In this document: in pieces, positions 1 to 11,627 of the stretch | Layout: each line of letters begins with the position of its first letter | Numbering within the stretch: position 1 is the first letter of the stretch | Assembly: GCA_016946835.1 (NCBI GenBank) | Contig: JACVTC010000225.1 | Location: 83,824-147,823 of the forward strand | DNA length: 64,000 nt | DNA from: Neocallimastix lanati (nom. inval.) | Lineage: Eukaryota; Neocallimastigomycota; Neocallimastigomycetes; Neocallimastigales; Neocallimastigaceae | Direction: 5' to 3' | Notes under the pieces: model-generated | The model's input: only the letters and a program-made list of their open reading frames with translations | What the model was told of the DNA's origin: nothing | Database searches by the model: none | Program-made: the position numbers and the translations under genes

Positions 1-2700
1 AATAATTTTGGTCACCAAAAATTACAGGAAATAAGTTCGAACTTCTTTTTAATACCAAACTGACTAGCAGAAACTGAATCATGATGGAGTTCAAGAATCC
101 TTGTTCTTAATGATTCAGGAACGTAAATCAAATTATCAAAAAGTAGAAATCCTTCCTCATTAATTTTTACTTTATTTATATTATTGATTGGAGGAGAAGA
201 TAAGGAATTGTTGATTAAATAAGTTTTAATTTTACAAAATAATTCATCCGATTTTAATGAAGACAATATGGAATTAATGAGTAAATCTCCAGATTTTTTA
301 CTAATTGTTAAACAATATTTTGACACAGTTCGTAAATTGGCGAATGATCACTTTTTCTTGAGAGTAAATCAGGTTTACCAGACTTCTTTCCAGTACAATA
401 AATAAGCTTAAAATCAAATCTAGAAAAAATTCGTACCAACGAATTTGTCGTTTAGAGAGTATTTCTGGTTTTCTAGGGAAAGTAAGATTTTTACGATCAG
501 TATAAACGATAAATTGATATCGAACACCTTCTAAGTAATGTCGCCATTCCTCAAGTGCTAATTTGATTGCTAACAACTCTTTATCATAGATTTTGTAATT
601 CCTATAAAATTTAGTTAAACTTTTCGAGAGAAATGCAACAGGATGTAATTTACCTTCAAATTCTTGAAATAGTACAGCTCCACCAACAAAGTTACTTACA
701 TCAGTTTCAACTATAAAGGGTTTGTCGCTGTTAGGATTTCTTAAGATAGGAGCATAAGTAAATAAATGCTTTAACTTATCGAAAGCTTCTTGTTGATCTT
801 TACCCCAAATAAATATAACTTTTTTTCTAGTGAGTTTGTGAATAGGATTTTCGATTTTAGCAAAATCTTTAATGAAATGACGATAATAATTGCAAAGTCC
901 GATGAACGATTGGACTTCCTTAACATTTGTTGGAGAAGGCCATTCTAAAATCGCTTTAACTTTTTCGTTATCCATTTTTAATCAATCTTTCGAGATTACA
1001 TAGCCAAGGAAGGTGCTTTCGGTTTTATCAAATTCACATTTTTCCAATTTCACAACCAAATTATTTTCTAGTAATCTTTTTAATACCTTTTATCACGTAT
1101 GTGATGCTCTTCGATATTATTAGAAAAGATAAATAATCATTGAGAACATCATTGATAAAGTGTTGAAAAGTAGCGGGTGCATTCTTTAGTCCGAAAGGCA
1201 TAACTAAGAATTCAAAATGCCCATATATTGTTCTAAAGCAGTTTTGTATTCATCGCCTTCTTTAATACGGACTAGATTATATGCAGATTTTAAATCTAGT
1301 TTCGTAAATACTTTAGCACTTTCAACTCTATCAAGTAGTTCACTAATTAAAGGTAAAAGATATGAATTACGTATCGTCATTTCATTTAACTTTCTATAAT
1401 CAATAACTAAACGTAATGTACCATCATTTTTCATAACATATAAAACTGGAGCACCATTAGGTGAAGTGGATTTTCTAATAAATCCTTTATCTAATAATTC
1501 TTTTAATTGCTTCTTTAATTCTTCACGCTCTAATTCTGTCAAAGGATACAAAGAACCATAGAATAAGATTGAATTATCTTTAAATTTATTTCACAGTCAT
1601 ATAATCTATGTGGAGGTAACACATAACAATTTTTTTCATTAAACACGTCTTTATAATTTAAATAGATGATTGATACGGTGACCGAATTTTTATTTTTATT
1701 TAAATTTTCATTTTCGTTACAAGATTTAAATTTTTTACATGAAATATTAATATTATTATATGAATTATTTTTATTACATGAATCATTTTTAACTATACAA
1801 TCACTATCATTTTTACAATCTAAACTTTTTTCTAATTCACCTTCACTAATACTATCATACATAAAATTATCATCTAAATCATAATCGCTATCGGATTCAT
1901 CGTTTATAGTTCGAACAACTCGTCCTTTGAAATATGGTTCGGGTTCGGATTCAGAGTCGGAATAGTACTTTATAGTGGATCTTGAACAGGATGGTTCTTC
2001 TTTTTTTCTTCATCAGTTGTTTTAAGTTCTTGTTCAAGAAAAGCCATCTTATTCCTCTTAGTAGTCCTTTTTCTTTTGCCTCTTCTTCTTTTCCCATTAT
2101 TACAATGGTGAGCACAGAAACCAGAACTAAAAGCGATTTTTTTAGAATCATGCTAATTACTTGGACTGTGCTTATCAATCCAAGGTAGTCTTAGGATCAC
2201 GTCTATATCTGGGATTCGGAGTACATAAAACTGAATAATTTCCAAGTGGTTTTTATAACATAGAATACATTTTTCAGTTTCTGTAGTGACATTAGAGATC
2301 CCATATCCAAGTCCTGAGACAATAAAAGATTTTTTGATTCTTTCTGTCTTAATACCAAGCTTCCTTATAACCTCCGGACTGATTAAATTTAAGTCGGAGC
2401 CAGAGTCAATAAGTACCTTTACCTCACTTTCTTCAATCTCATTAGTCTTTATAAAAAAATCTAAAATATTTGTTTTTTGTTGTTTTTTTCTTCACAAGTC
2501 ACTTCTAAGCGCCCTTCTTTCTTTCTTCAGAATAATCTCTCTTTTTTTCTCTATATTTTATCGGACAATAAGTTTATTTTCTCTCGTTGAGACCTCTTTT
2601 TATACGGTAAAGATCTATATCCATTGGGTCGTTATGCGCAGCAGTATTACTGAAAAATTCTACCTTTTCATTTCTTCTAAGTATGCTTTCTATATTTAAT
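1..2700 (-). pseudogene. Decayed Ty3/gypsy pol (protease-RT-RNase H-integrase start)
   Basis: Read leftwards on the minus strand. An aspartic protease with DSGSDLNL lies near 2385-2410, followed by a short His/Cys segment (CAHHC) near 2110. The linker [11 protein letters not shown] is near 1600 and RT fingers/palm ([19 protein letters not shown]) lie at 1204-1551. The [13 protein letters not shown] box is near 1170-1205, the RT thumb and RNase H occupy 301-975, and the integrase zinc-binding start lies at 12-326, continuing past the window edge. The reading is broken by several frameshifts and stops. Between MPFGL (near 1200) and the EEHH segment (near 1110) the catalytic YLDD box is missing, so this copy cannot encode a working reverse transcriptase. 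The closest relative in the window is the chromovirus at 57816-63493. Element type is well supported; exact ends are not. Confidence 0.85.
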
Positions 2701-3349
2701 ACGGTAGTGGTTAACCTAGCAAAAGATCTAGGATTCCGATCGACTAGATCAAGTTTGTCCCTTTATGGTTGTATTAATCCTCTAATAAGCATATATATTT
2801 TTGAACTTTCATTAAAGTCAGAGTATTGAGCGATCCTTTGGAATTCTGAAATATATTCAAATACGTGCCCATTCTTCTTCTAATAAATACTACAAAGCTT
2901 ATTATTTGCAACAATGGACTCACTGGTATAATCACAGAAGTTTGATTTTAACTCTTTCACGAAATCATCGTCCGAGTTAAGTAACGAACTATTACTTCTA
3001 CGCTAGCAAGAGACCCTTTCCAAAGGTTTTCCAAACATGTATGTCATAATAAATCGAACTTTGCTTTCTTCGCTTTGAAATTGGTTCGGCTTTGATTCCA
3101 TGGCTAATTCAACCCTAGTCAGGAAGCCTTCAAGTTCGTGTTTTCTTCCGGTAAATGATGGTGGTTCGTTAACCACTCCGAATTTAAATCATTTTCCTGA
3201 TCCATTATCTCTTCTAAGGATAATCGATCAAATCTCCTTTCTAATTCGTTCAAAATAAATAAACTTTGTTTTTGTTTTGCTTTATTTTGTATTCTCAAAA
3301 TTAATAACTTTATAATTATATCAGTAAAGTCGACCAGGTCTCTATCCAA
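2701..3349 (-). pseudogene. Decayed Ty3/gypsy gag
   Basis: Upstream (on the minus strand) of the protease relic. The segment 3119-3349 is an open stretch beginning MDRDLVDFTD, with a charged helical region. At 3003-3119 another frame reads TRVELAMESKPNQF, then ESKVRFIMTYMFGKPLERV, the signature of the Ty3 capsid (retrotransposon gag) domain. Further on, KNGHVFEYISEFQRIAQYSD and LIRGLIQP continue the capsid in yet another frame. An in-frame stop follows VSC and at least two frameshifts are needed. It belongs with the pol relic to its left. No LTR was recognised to its right; a 25-base T run follows at 3414. Confidence 0.75.
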
Positions 3350-3413
3350 TTATGTATAGTGACGGTCGAGTAAACTAATTGTTATAAATGGCTTATTAAT
3401 TTTGAAAAGTTTC

Positions 3414-3438
3414 TTTTTTTTTTTTTTTTTTTTTTTTT
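3414..3438. repeat. Poly-T tract (25 T)
   Basis: Uninterrupted run of T just upstream (in minus-strand sense) of the decayed gag. On the minus strand it is poly-A. No LTR end is visible next to it. Confidence 0.9.
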
Positions 3439-4306
3439 GATTAATTATTTTAGTCCTATTTAAAGGATATAATGTTTATTTAAACCCAAAGATAGTGACT
3501 ATCAATTACAAATTTAAAACTTCTTGATTATTGATTCCTAAATGAGAGCTCTGGTAGTTCTTAAAACTAATTCCACTCGGTAGCTTTTAAGACTCTATAC
3601 TGTCGGTAGATTGAAAAAAATCTTCAGCTAGTAGATACAAAGTTATTGTAACGTATTTTGTTAAGGAAAAGGTAATTGTTATTGTAAAAAGAAAACACCA
3701 AAATAGATTACAATAACAAAAAAAATTTATTTTATTAAAAATATTTTTTCTTAATATTATATATATTTTAATAGTTAATAACAGTTACATCGAAAAAAAA
3801 TGTGAAAAGTATCTTCTATTTATATTTTTTCTAAATACATTAATAATATATTATTTTATTTAAATTACATATATTTTAATATAAAACTATCCTAAGGAAT
3901 TTTATTAAATAATAAATTTATAAACTATAGCTAAAATTAGAAAAATATAATTATTAATTAAACTAAATACTAAATAATTTAAATTAAGTACATTTATTAT
4001 CTATTTATATTTTAATATTATAAGTAAAATTTTTATTTATTTTCAATTTAAAAACAATATTAAAAAAGTCATGTTTAAATTTTGAAACTTAATTTTCACA
4101 AAATAAATTATTAATTTATTTGTTTTAAACTTTAATCAATTCATTTAAATAATTGTAAAACAATAATTTTCTCAGAATTAATTTTTTACGAAAATTGTTA
4201 CATAAAAAATTTGTCTTGTGGCTTAAGGAATATAATTCAAAAATTTAGTTAATATGATTTATTTACTTTATTTATTATTTTATAAATCAAAAAATAATTT
4301 ACATTT
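3439..4306. other. AT-rich intergenic, no gene seen
   Basis: Non-coding DNA dominated by A and T, with short ORFs only. Nothing recognisable before the LINE fragment. Confidence 0.6.
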
Positions 4307-4711
4307 TTGAATTACACAAGAAAAATTTTTAATTTAAAATGTGATTGGGATAATCACATCTTTACCATTACTCGCAACCGTGCTTTACTTTGGTGGACTA
4401 ATTCTTTTTATAATTTTTCTATTATTTGTCCTGTATGCCTTAGAAAATTTAATAGAGCTCATCTGAATAACTGTATCTTTGGCTTGAACACTCCTTTCAT
4501 TCAAAATAGGCATCGGTCATATTATCATGAAAATCTCTCCATCTATACTCTTCCTTACTCATATATTATTCTTGACTTTCTTCTTAACCATCATGAATAT
4601 TCCGCCTTTCACCAGGCTATTGATTACTTGGATAGCTTTAGGTCTCATTGTAACGCTACTATCTCACTACAAAATCTAATTCTAGGAAACGCCTACATTC
4701 TCCTTCTTTAA
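4307..4711 (+). pseudogene. 3' end of a LINE (non-LTR) retrotransposon reverse transcriptase ORF
   Basis: 134 codons with no ATG start (the frame opens on TTG), so this is a 5'-truncated copy. The core is ICPVCLRKFNRAHLNNC, a C-x2-C-x8-H-x4-C zinc knuckle typical of the extreme C-terminus of LINE reverse transcriptases, preceded by an aromatic stretch (NRALLWWTNSFYNF). In intact LINEs this knuckle binds the element RNA or DNA target during target-primed reverse transcription. The stop codon is followed by about 160 bp of AT-rich 3' sequence and then directly by CCCTAACCCTAA. 5' truncation is normal for LINEs. Family assignment rests on the knuckle and its position before the stop; the RT domain itself is absent. 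Confidence 0.65.
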
Positions 4712-4871
4712 CATCTATTTCTAACTCAAAGAAAAAAGGAAAAACTCCTTCTTAACTTGTTTAATTTTATTATTTATCTTAAATATCTTTCATTTATGTT
4801 ATGTATTTTTATCTAAATTCATGTATTATTTAAAAATAAATAACTTTAATAAAATTAATAAACTCGTATAA

Positions 4872-4885
4872 AACCCTAACCCTAA
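4872..4885 (+). repeat. Interstitial telomeric repeat (CCCTAA)2
   Basis: AACCCTAACCCTAA, the C-rich strand of TTAGGG telomere DNA, sits exactly where the LINE 3' tail ends and is followed by an AAT microsatellite. The same arrangement occurs at 38606-38622. Confidence 0.85.
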
Positions 4886-5040
4886 ATAATAATAATAATA
4901 ATTATAATAATAATAATAAAAAATAAAAGTAATATTAATTAAAATAAAAAAATATAATAATTATAGTTATTAAAATATAAATAATAATAATAATAATAAT
5001 AATTATAATAATTCATTAAAATTATTAAAAAAAAATAATT
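4886..5040. repeat. AAT/ATT microsatellite region
   Basis: Imperfect runs of AAT and TAATAA directly after the telomeric repeats. Low-complexity; no coding signal. Confidence 0.8.
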
Positions 5041-5500
5041 ATTAACCTAATCAACATTATAATAATAAATTATTAGATATAATATATGTAAAAATTATTC
5101 ATTATTAGTATATTAAACGAACATAAATATTATAAAAGAAAAAATTATTAAAATATATGATTGTAAAATTCATTATTATTACTTTAACAAACGAACAAAT
5201 AAATTATAATAGAATTACTATAATAATTTATTATTAATATTTTATTCAATATTAATAATAAAATTAAATTAATAGAAAGTTTAATATTTTAATTATACAA
5301 AAATTATATATATGAATAAAATGATATAATAAAAAATATTAAAATATACCTTTGAAATTAAATACTACTAAATATTATTTGTAACATTTCTCATTAACCC
5401 ACATTCCCAAAAGTAACACTCACCATTATGTTAAATTTACGGTTAAGTTTTAATAATAAATTATTATTATTATTAGTATGATTATGATTATGATTATATT
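5041..5500. other. AT-rich intergenic, no gene seen
   Basis: Only A/T-rich sequence with short random ORFs. Confidence 0.6.
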
Positions 5501-5584
5501 TTAATTTATCATTTTTTTTTATTTTTTTAATTTTATTTACTTATTATCATTATTTTTATTCTTATTATTAATATATATATAAAT

Positions 5585-5950
5585 TTGTTGCATTTTTTTT
5601 TACTATTACTTTTTAATTTTGTTTTTTTTTTTTTTAATATTACTTTTTAATTTTATACATTCTTTTTTTTTATTTTTTATTCCTTTTTTTTTTATTTTTT
5701 ATTTCCTTTTTTTTTTACTATTACTATTTTAATTTTATATTTTCTTTTTTTCTTTACATTTTAATTTTATACTCTCTATTTTTTACTATTACTTTTTCAA
5801 CTTATACTTTTTTTTTTTTTATTTTAAATTTTTTAATTTTATACGCTCATTCTTTTTTTTACAGTTCAATTTTAATTTCATACTCTCTTTTTTTTTTATT
5901 CTTATTTTTTAATTTTAAACATTTATTTTTATTTTTTTTATATTATTTTT
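5585..5950. repeat. Strand-asymmetric T-rich minisatellite
   Basis: Degenerate repeats of roughly 50-60 bp built from a T run, then ACTATTACTTTTT, then AATTTTATAC, repeated about seven times on the plus strand with almost no A runs. The strand asymmetry is far stronger than in the surrounding AT-rich DNA. Confidence 0.6.
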
Positions 5951-6152
5951 TTTTTATGCCAATTAAATATAGAGGTCTGATGCGCTTTTGTACAATAAAG
6001 CGATTTTTAATATAAAACATTTTGATTTAATCTTATTCATGATTTTGAATCTTGGACTGAAAGTAGACTGAAGAAGTTCTTAAGAGAGAAGAAATAACAA
6101 GCTGTAATAAAATTATTCATAGAATTAATAAAAGAAAAAAAAAAATATTAAT

Positions 6153-6347
6153 ATGAAAAATTTCTTCTTTCTAATAGCTAACCGAGCTAACAATAATAAT
6201 AAAACGAGTTATTTGAAAGTTATTTTAATGAATACAAAATACTTAAATTTTAATAAGAATAAATTGATTGATTATCTCAAGGATTCACACATACAGATTA
6301 ATCATAATAGATTATATATAATTCTGAACCTACTATCTTATATTTGA
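6153..6347 (+). CDS. Small hypothetical ORF (64 aa), unrecognised
   Basis: Opens with ATG after an A-rich leader and encodes a Lys/Asn/Ile/Leu-rich peptide with no recognisable motif. Composition matches AT-driven random ORFs, but the C-terminal half (KNKLIDYLKDSHIQINHNRL) is helix-like. It ends 25 bp before the perfect hairpin at 6372. It could be a chance ORF or a gene remnant cut by that rearrangement. No function is proposed. Confidence 0.2.
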   Translation: MKNFFFLIANRANNNNKTSYLKVILMNTKYLNFNKNKLIDYLKDSHIQINHNRLYIILNLLSYI

Positions 6348-6371
6348 TAGCCTTCTTTATTCTACTCTATT

Positions 6372-6426
6372 CTAAAAATGATATATTTATTATATGAGCT
6401 ACATATAATAAATATATCATTTTTAG
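6372..6426. repeat. Perfect 25-bp inverted repeat with 5-nt loop
   Basis: Arms 6372-6396 and 6402-6426 are exact reverse complements, with loop AGCTA. The right arm's last 9 bases (6418-6426) coincide with the first bases of homology to the intact chromovirus pol, so the hairpin lies exactly at the breakpoint of the truncated element. Confidence 0.95.
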
Positions 6427-8432
6427 GACATATGGTCAGTAAAGATGGTGTAGAAACTGACTCTGTTGAGATAAAGACTCCGGCAGAATGGCCACAACCC
6501 GAAAATTAGAAGCAAATGCAAAGATTTCTAGATTTTGTAACGACTATAGGAAGTTTATAAGAAATATCTCCGAAATGGACAAGACGCTATTTAAAATGAA
6601 ATCAAAAAAGAAAAATTTGAATGGACTGAAGAGGGTTTAGCCACGTTTCGAAAGTTATAGGAAATGCATATCTTTCCGCAGTTGCCAGTATATCCAGACC
6701 AAGAAAAACAATTTTTTGTCGAGTGCAAAGCTAGTAATTACATAGTTGAGGGAGTATTTTCACAAAAAGAAGACGATAGGGCTCTTTTCCCTATATACTA
6801 CTATTCAAAGACAATCAGCAAGGCTGAAATATATTATTCCAAAACGGAATAAAAATTATTAGTCTTTTAGACTGCTGTTACTGAATGACTACACTTGCAT
6901 TAAGGTGCGAAGCACAAGATTATAGTTTATAGCGAAAATAAAATTATTTTTTCCTTAATCCCTTGGAAAATTATATGGTAAGAACTATTTGCTACATATT
7001 GGTTCAAAATAGTTTATTGTTCTGGGAAGAAGAATGCTAAAACTTATTCCTTTTCAAGAGTAGAAACTGAGAAAAAAAAGGGAAAGGACTTTTACAAAAA
7101 ATAGCCTCTTGAAACAAGACAAGATAGTAGAATTTGATGACATAAATGGTAAATCTAACTAACTAAGCAATGGCTAGAAGTAGATGGTATTTAGGTAATA
7201 AAATAAAATCCTGAACTAGTTTATTTGCTAACGACGTTTAGAAAAACAATTATACAACTTAATCATGACTCAAAATGCTCAAGATATTAAAGTATTGAGA
7301 GATTTCGGACCTGCAATCTAGAAATTACTACTAGTTGATGGTCAGAAAATACATTTCAGGTTATATGAAAACTTATAAAACTTGCACTATAAATAGGGAT
7401 GACTGACATAAAGAATATGGTACAGCAGTGAATGTTCGGATTGCAGAATTACCATGACAAGAAATCCTACTAGACTCTATTACGGATTTGTCGGTGAAGT
7501 GTAATGTAATAACGGATGAAGGTTATTCTTGGGAAACAAGACGATTAGAATGTATATTAATGTGCCGTGATAAGCTAACCAAAATGATACACTTAATAGG
7601 ATTTAAACATCTTCCTAAAGCTAACAGGACTTCCGACGCATCTCTTAAAGAGACTTACAGGTTGCATGGATTCTCTAAGATTGTAACTAACTATCGAGTA
7701 ATCCAGTTTGAAAGTCTAGTGTTGAAGGAATTACTAGAGTTCTTTAAAACCGAGATAAATTATACTACAGCAAGCAACCACGAAACAGAAGGCTAAATCG
7801 AAAGGAATAATGCTTAAGTAAAAACTTACGGTGCTTTGTTGAAACCTATGATGACGAAAGCTTTATTGATTACTTATTCATTTAAAATTCTGGTATAAAT
7901 ATTAAATCCTCGCTTCTACCCAACAGTCATCATTCCTTGCATTGTATAATTTCCAGATTCATAATTCACCAAAGAAAGCGGACTTAGTGCACTCGCTAAT
8001 GAAGCAAAGGTAATTAATAGCTTTTACCACAACTAAGCAAACTTCAAGCATATATTGGAGATACCCTAAATTGGATACATAGGCAATATGTGCGAAATTA
8101 GATTCGATACCTATCCCAGGAAAAAGTTATTAGATAAAGAATAGTTGAAAAAGCAAGAGAATTACAACGCACTACTTTTTACAAACTAACCACAAGGAAG
8201 TATGGACATTTAAATGATAGGTATCAACCAGGAAAAGAAAAACTAATTGTTAGATATTAGTCGTTCACCATTCCCAAACATATACAGTGTTCCATTTTAG
8301 TGAATTAGAACCATACTATAAATTACCAAAAACATTACTGCCAGCTGCTACCATTAATCAAACGATAATTCATATTCTAGGATCAAGAAAATAACGAAGT
8401 CAATACCAGTACTTAGTATCATATTTCAAAAA
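6418..8432 (+). pseudogene. 5'-truncated, heavily mutated chromovirus pol (family A relative)
   Basis: Collinear with 61222-63340 of the intact element, from the RT thumb through RNase H and integrase to the chromodomain start. Recognisable islands are YPDQEKQFFVECKASNY at 6664-6852 (RNase H) and CRDKLTKMIHLIGFKH with HETEG at 7488-7796 (integrase). The RNase H catalytic Asp is Lys here (ECKAS for ECDAS) and the integrase TTDRG motif reads TNYRV. There are many stops, frameshifts and small deletions. Most visible substitutions against the intact copy are G to A or C to T, which explains the many TAA/TAG codons. It ends abruptly with no LTR. Transcription is unlikely to yield any function. Confidence 0.9.
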
Positions 8433-9063
8433 AAAATTAATAACGATATAATAAATATGATTTTTATCTTTCGTATGATTTTTTTAAAAAGTACTTTTAT
8501 TAATATTATATAATATGAAATTATTATTTTATATAGATATAAATATGCATTATATTTATTAATATTACAATATTTATACGTTTTAAAACTATATTTTATA
8601 ATTTTATTAAAATTCTTAAAATAAAAAGTAAAATAATTTTTTTAATATAAATTAAATATTTTTATTCAAATTAAGTAATTATTAATAAATTTATATTAGT
8701 TATAAAAATAGTATATTTAATAAAATATTTCATATTAAGTATAAAACATATATATATAAATCATTGATAATAATTAAGCTAATTAATATAATATATAATA
8801 AATAAATAAGAAAATTAATAGTAGATATATTAAAATTAAATCGAATATTTATTTTTAAATTAACATTAATAAAATTGAAAATTTATAAGGATGTCTTTAT
8901 TAATAATAAAAAAAATAATTAAATATTCATATATAAATTAATTATAAATATTATTATTTATTTTTAAAGTATTTATTTAAAATATATACTTTTTACGAAT
9001 TTATATCGATTTTTTTAAATAAAAAGTATTAGAAATTTGGAAATTTTATATTAAAACTATATT
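8433..9063. other. AT-rich intergenic, no gene seen
   Basis: A/T homopolymer and dinucleotide-rich sequence. No coding potential recognised. Confidence 0.6.
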
Positions 9064-9283
9064 AAATAAATATATTATATTTAAAGATTATTTGAGTTAC
9101 TTATATTATTAATTAAAGATTTAAACTAAAACGAATTGACATGTATTTATATGTTTATATTGTAGATTATATATTTAATTACAAAATTCATTAATATATT
9201 TGACATGTATTAAATATTATTCAATTAGTTATTTAATATGTTTTTACAAAATTTGACACTTATTTCATATGTTTTACATATTC
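9064..9283 (+). repeat. Degenerate direct repeat, copy 1
   Basis: Roughly 220 bp sharing ordered blocks with 11424-11627, such as TATTATATTTAA, TTAATATATTTGACATG and TCAATTAGTTATTTAAT. About 2.1 kb separate the copies. The interval is slightly less AT-rich than its surroundings but has no recognisable coding. It could be a very old LTR pair of a non-autonomous element or an old duplication. Confidence 0.5.
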
Positions 9284-11423
9284 TAACATTCATCTTTAAA
9301 TGTAATTGTTTGAATAAAACAATTCAGTTTATCGGTAAATATATGTATTATTTCTTTAAACCAAGTTTTTCTAATTCTTAATTTTCTCTAATTTCAATTA
9401 TATTTAAATGAGTTGGATAAAACAATAAATAATTTCTTTTAAGTAAAATTATAATTAAATTATGTTAAATTTTGAGAATTGATGTCATTATTCCCCTCAG
9501 GTTAGTATTTTTTTTTTTATGATATTATGTTTTAAATTTAAAGATTTCAGCTAAGTTAATTAGAATATTAATCAATAATGTAACGATCACCATATTTTAT
9601 TAATATGCTAATACGAGGTGTCTAGTGTTATCACAGCTCGTTTTGGTAAGTTCACAACATTTTATAATATTGATCTATTATATATGAGAATATATGACTA
9701 ATGTATATAGTTATATATTGTATTAAATGACATCGTCCTTCGAATATACATTTTATAATTAAGAAGTAAATTTATTAAGTACCATTCGAATAAATATATT
9801 AGATATTTGTAGTGATATTTATTCTTTTAAGTATATAACATATTATATTTTTTTAATTGAAGGATATTTCTAATTTTGGGAATTGTGTATGAATTTTTAT
9901 TAAATAAGTGTATTTTAATTTATATATTTGAATTGATTTATCAAAAGCATATAGCTTAATTAAATGTAATGATTCGTGTATTATCATTTTAATTATTTTG
10001 TCATATCATAAACATTTCAAACATTTGATTAAAAGTAGTATCAAAATACTTGTCTCCATTCCTCCTAAAATCCAAATATATTTTATCAATTGAATTTTGG
10101 ATTTTCTTTTAATAGTATCTTTATGTAGTATCTTATGTATGTATATTATTTATCATAAAAAAACTTTAGGTATAATGCTCTTCACTCGAAGGCATCTTAC
10201 AAATACACTTAGTAGTTAAATGAGATATTACTCTTTTATGTTATATTATTATTGACTTATAATTCTTATACGTATTTGTTAAATTAGTTTTAAATACACG
10301 CTTATATTGTTAAATGCAATGCTTTTTCTAGTTTAGCAATAATTGATGTTTTTAGATTAATAATAACCGGCGATTGTGAATGTTTTGTAAACTACATATT
10401 ATTTTATGGTAATATCAATAATATTTTTGTTATAATAATCAATTAGTCATCTTGAATAGTTTCAAATAGAGTTAGATGTGATTAAAACTTCATTGAATTA
10501 TATAACTCATTGGTTAAACATTACGCTTTCTTGTATTGAAGTATATAGTAATCTTTGTATGTAGTTACATGTGTATAATTAATTGTATAAGTATATGCTT
10601 TGGACTGCTTAGAAATAACCTTTAAATTTTGTACTTTTGTTGGTAAGAGGTAACTAAAGTGTCACTCTTTGCGAATAAGATAAAACCTTTTATCTCTTCT
10701 CTTTTGTAGGTTTAGTACGAACCTTAAGATTGCGTATAATGTTGTAGTTCTACTATGTATGATAAAACTATTATTTTATTTTATTTGTAAAGGACATCTG
10801 GGAATTTGTATTAAATGAATTTTTAAATTTTTTATAAAATTATTCATAATTTACTTTGTAATTTATAACGCAAATATAATGTCAGTTGTAATTAGATTAA
10901 ATACTATAATTTTTCTATTGTGATAATGAGTTTTTCAAATTTATTTAACTAGTTAACATATATTAGTAATTTAATTTTATATATATATAGTGGTAGTAAG
11001 AAATTAATTTCATTTAATATGGTAATTAAATTCTAATAGGAATTTAATGTAAAATATACATCTACCAAGTTAGTAATAACTTAAGTATGCAAATATATAT
11101 AGGAATAAAGAAGTTATTATTATTTATAAATCCATTGATGTATTTATTCTTCATTTTATTCTTATTTAAACGTTTCATATAGGATTTTTTGATTAGACGT
11201 GTGTATATTTGTAGGTTTCAAAATTTCAATTTAGAGATATTAATTTTTTTTAGGTTTTTTGGGTAGCTTATGTTTGACTAAGTAAAGAATTGTTGGATCG
11301 TGTCCGGCTAACATAATTCAATAATTCACAAAATAATGAGAATATTATTTTGTTTTAACTATTAGAGTCATTGAGACTCTTAATTTCTTTGAAAATTTTG
11401 AATTTATATGTTAACTTTTTTAA
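9284..11423. other. Interval between degenerate direct repeats; no ORF
   Basis: No open frame of note in either strand, despite more balanced base composition than the flanks. It contains one intron-like stretch, 10643-10709, starting GTAAGAGG and ending in a pyrimidine-rich tract plus TTTTGTAG. Nothing else is recognised. Confidence 0.4.
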
Positions 11424-11627
11424 ATGAATATATTATATTTAAGAGTTATTTAAGTTACTTATTAAGTTAAAAAATCTTAAAACTAATACAAATTTAGATG
11501 TATTTTATATTTTTGCTTATATATTTAATTTATTACAATATGTATTAATATATTTGACATGAATTAAATATGCTTCAATTAGTTATTTAATAATTTTTTA
11601 CTAAATATGATACTTGTTTCACATATT
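11424..11627 (+). repeat. Degenerate direct repeat, copy 2
   Basis: Partner of 9064-9283 in the same orientation, with shared word blocks in the same order and small indels. Confidence 0.5.
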
